From Actinomycetes bacterium (GTDB lineage Bacteria > Actinomycetota > Acidimicrobiia > Acidimicrobiales > RAAP-2): 5,841 bases of DNA. Shown here one piece after another: positions 5,450-5,841 of the stretch. Position 1 is the stretch's first letter. Every line of letters begins with the position of its first letter. The stretch covers positions 1,436 through 7,276 of the forward strand of contig JAJYZN010000141.1 of assembly GCA_021799915.1 (NCBI GenBank), in the 5' to 3' direction. The notes under the pieces are model-generated. The model did not search any database, had not been told where the DNA came from, and worked only from the letters and a program-made list of their open reading frames with translations. The position numbers and the translations under genes were made by a program.

Positions 5450-5841
5450 CCCTTGCCTGTGGGGGCGGCAGCGATCCCGACGATCGGAGCATTCAAAGGC
5501 TGGCCGCCCATGGATCCGGAGAACTGGGCCGACCCGAAGGCGAAGATCCCCCCGTCGGCGGCCACCTCCCAGTAGCCCTTGCCTGTCGGGGCGGCGGCCA
5601 GACCCACCACCGGGGCGTTCAGGTGCTTCCCGCCCATGGAGCCGGAGAACTGGGCCGACCCGAAGGCGAAGATCCCCCCGTCGGCGGCCACCTCCCAGTA
5701 GCCCTTGCCTGTGGGGGCGGCGGCCAGACCGACCACCGGGGCGTTCAGGTGCTGGCCGCCCATCGAGCCGGAGAACTGGGCCGACCCGAAGGCGAAGATC
5801 CCCCCGTCGGCGGCCACCTCCCAGTAGCCCTTGCCTGTGGG
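5377..5841 (-). CDS. C-terminal end of a GYWEVAADGGIFAFG-repeat protein (5' part beyond the window)
   Basis: The visible 154 codons read in from the right edge with no start, and end at TGA 5377-5379. They consist almost entirely of 42-residue repeats: GYWEVAADGGIFAFGSAQF, then SGSMGG, then LNAPVVGLAAAPTGK. There are three whole units and a partial one at each end. Repeats of this type are common in large exported proteins of Acidimicrobiia and related actinobacteria. The alternation of short hydrophobic strands with Gly turns suggests a beta-propeller or beta-solenoid surface, but that is inference. The last unit is cut short (AQFNGSAA). The usual N-terminal signal peptide or catalytic domain cannot be seen, so function is unknown. 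It overlaps the convergent DinB-like gene by 73 bp. Confidence 0.85.
   Translation of the reverse strand, partial: PTGKGYWEVAADGGIFAFGSAQFSGSMGGQHLNAPVVGLAAAPTGKGYWEVAADGGIFAFGSAQFSGSMGGKHLNAPVVGLAAAPTGKGYWEVAADGGIFAFGSAQFSGSMGGQPLNAPIVGIAAAPTGKGYWEVAADGGIFAFGSAQFNGSAA
5395..5841. repeat. 126-bp tandem repeats, three full copies and one partial
   Basis: Units begin with GAACTGGGCCGACCCGAAGG at 5395, 5521, 5647 and 5773, an exact 126-bp period (42 codons of the minus-strand gene). The last unit is cut by the window edge. About the first 66 bases are identical in every copy, including third codon positions. Most differences lie in the second half, for example AAAGGCTGG, AGGTGCTTC and AGGTGCTGG before the GCCCAT block. 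The array probably continues to the right. Confidence 0.95.

Noticed and set aside
5395..5841. CRISPR array or intergenic satellite
   Set aside because: The period is 126 bp with no unique spacers, and the unit encodes an in-frame 42-residue protein repeat.

Overview
The window is very GC-rich, densely coding DNA, as expected of a high-GC Actinomycetota. The right edge carries 42-residue repeats built around GYWEVAADGGIFAFGSAQF. Repeats of this style are frequent in large surface or secreted proteins of Acidimicrobiia, so an acidimicrobial (possibly uncultured) source is my best guess. That placement rests on remembered family patterns, not on a search.

Layout from left to right. (1) 1-937, minus strand: the alpha subunit of a family I CoA-transferase runs off the left edge. 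It is preceded by a possible 43-residue ORF whose TGA overlaps the transferase ATG (ATGA). (2) 979-1848, plus strand: a divergently transcribed TetR-family regulator with a roughly 100-residue basic, low-complexity N-terminal tail containing six 18-bp tandem repeats. (3) 1887-3325, minus strand: an AllA-like (ureidoglycolate lyase family) protein followed by an NAD-dependent short-chain dehydrogenase, with 122 bp between them. (4) 3326-3491: a shared divergent promoter region. (5) 3492-5449, plus strand: a small single-domain cupin, a D-2-hydroxyacid dehydrogenase of the glyoxylate/hydroxypyruvate reductase type, and a DinB-fold protein, with 1-bp and 25-bp gaps, so probably one operon. (6) 5377-5841, minus strand: the C-terminal end of a repeat protein that runs off the right edge. 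It overlaps the DinB-like gene tail-to-tail by 73 bp.

How the genes may work together: the CoA-transferase, SDR, AllA-like protein, cupin and hydroxyacid dehydrogenase look like a small-molecule catabolic neighbourhood under local TetR control. The AllA-like protein would release glyoxylate if it keeps the family activity, and the hydroxyacid dehydrogenase could reduce glyoxylate. That link is inference; no substrate can be read from the sequence. I see no RNA genes, CRISPR arrays, insertion sequences or phage genes. The least ordinary features are the repeat-tailed TetR regulator, the overlap of the DinB-like gene with the repeat gene, and the near-identical 126-bp repeats.
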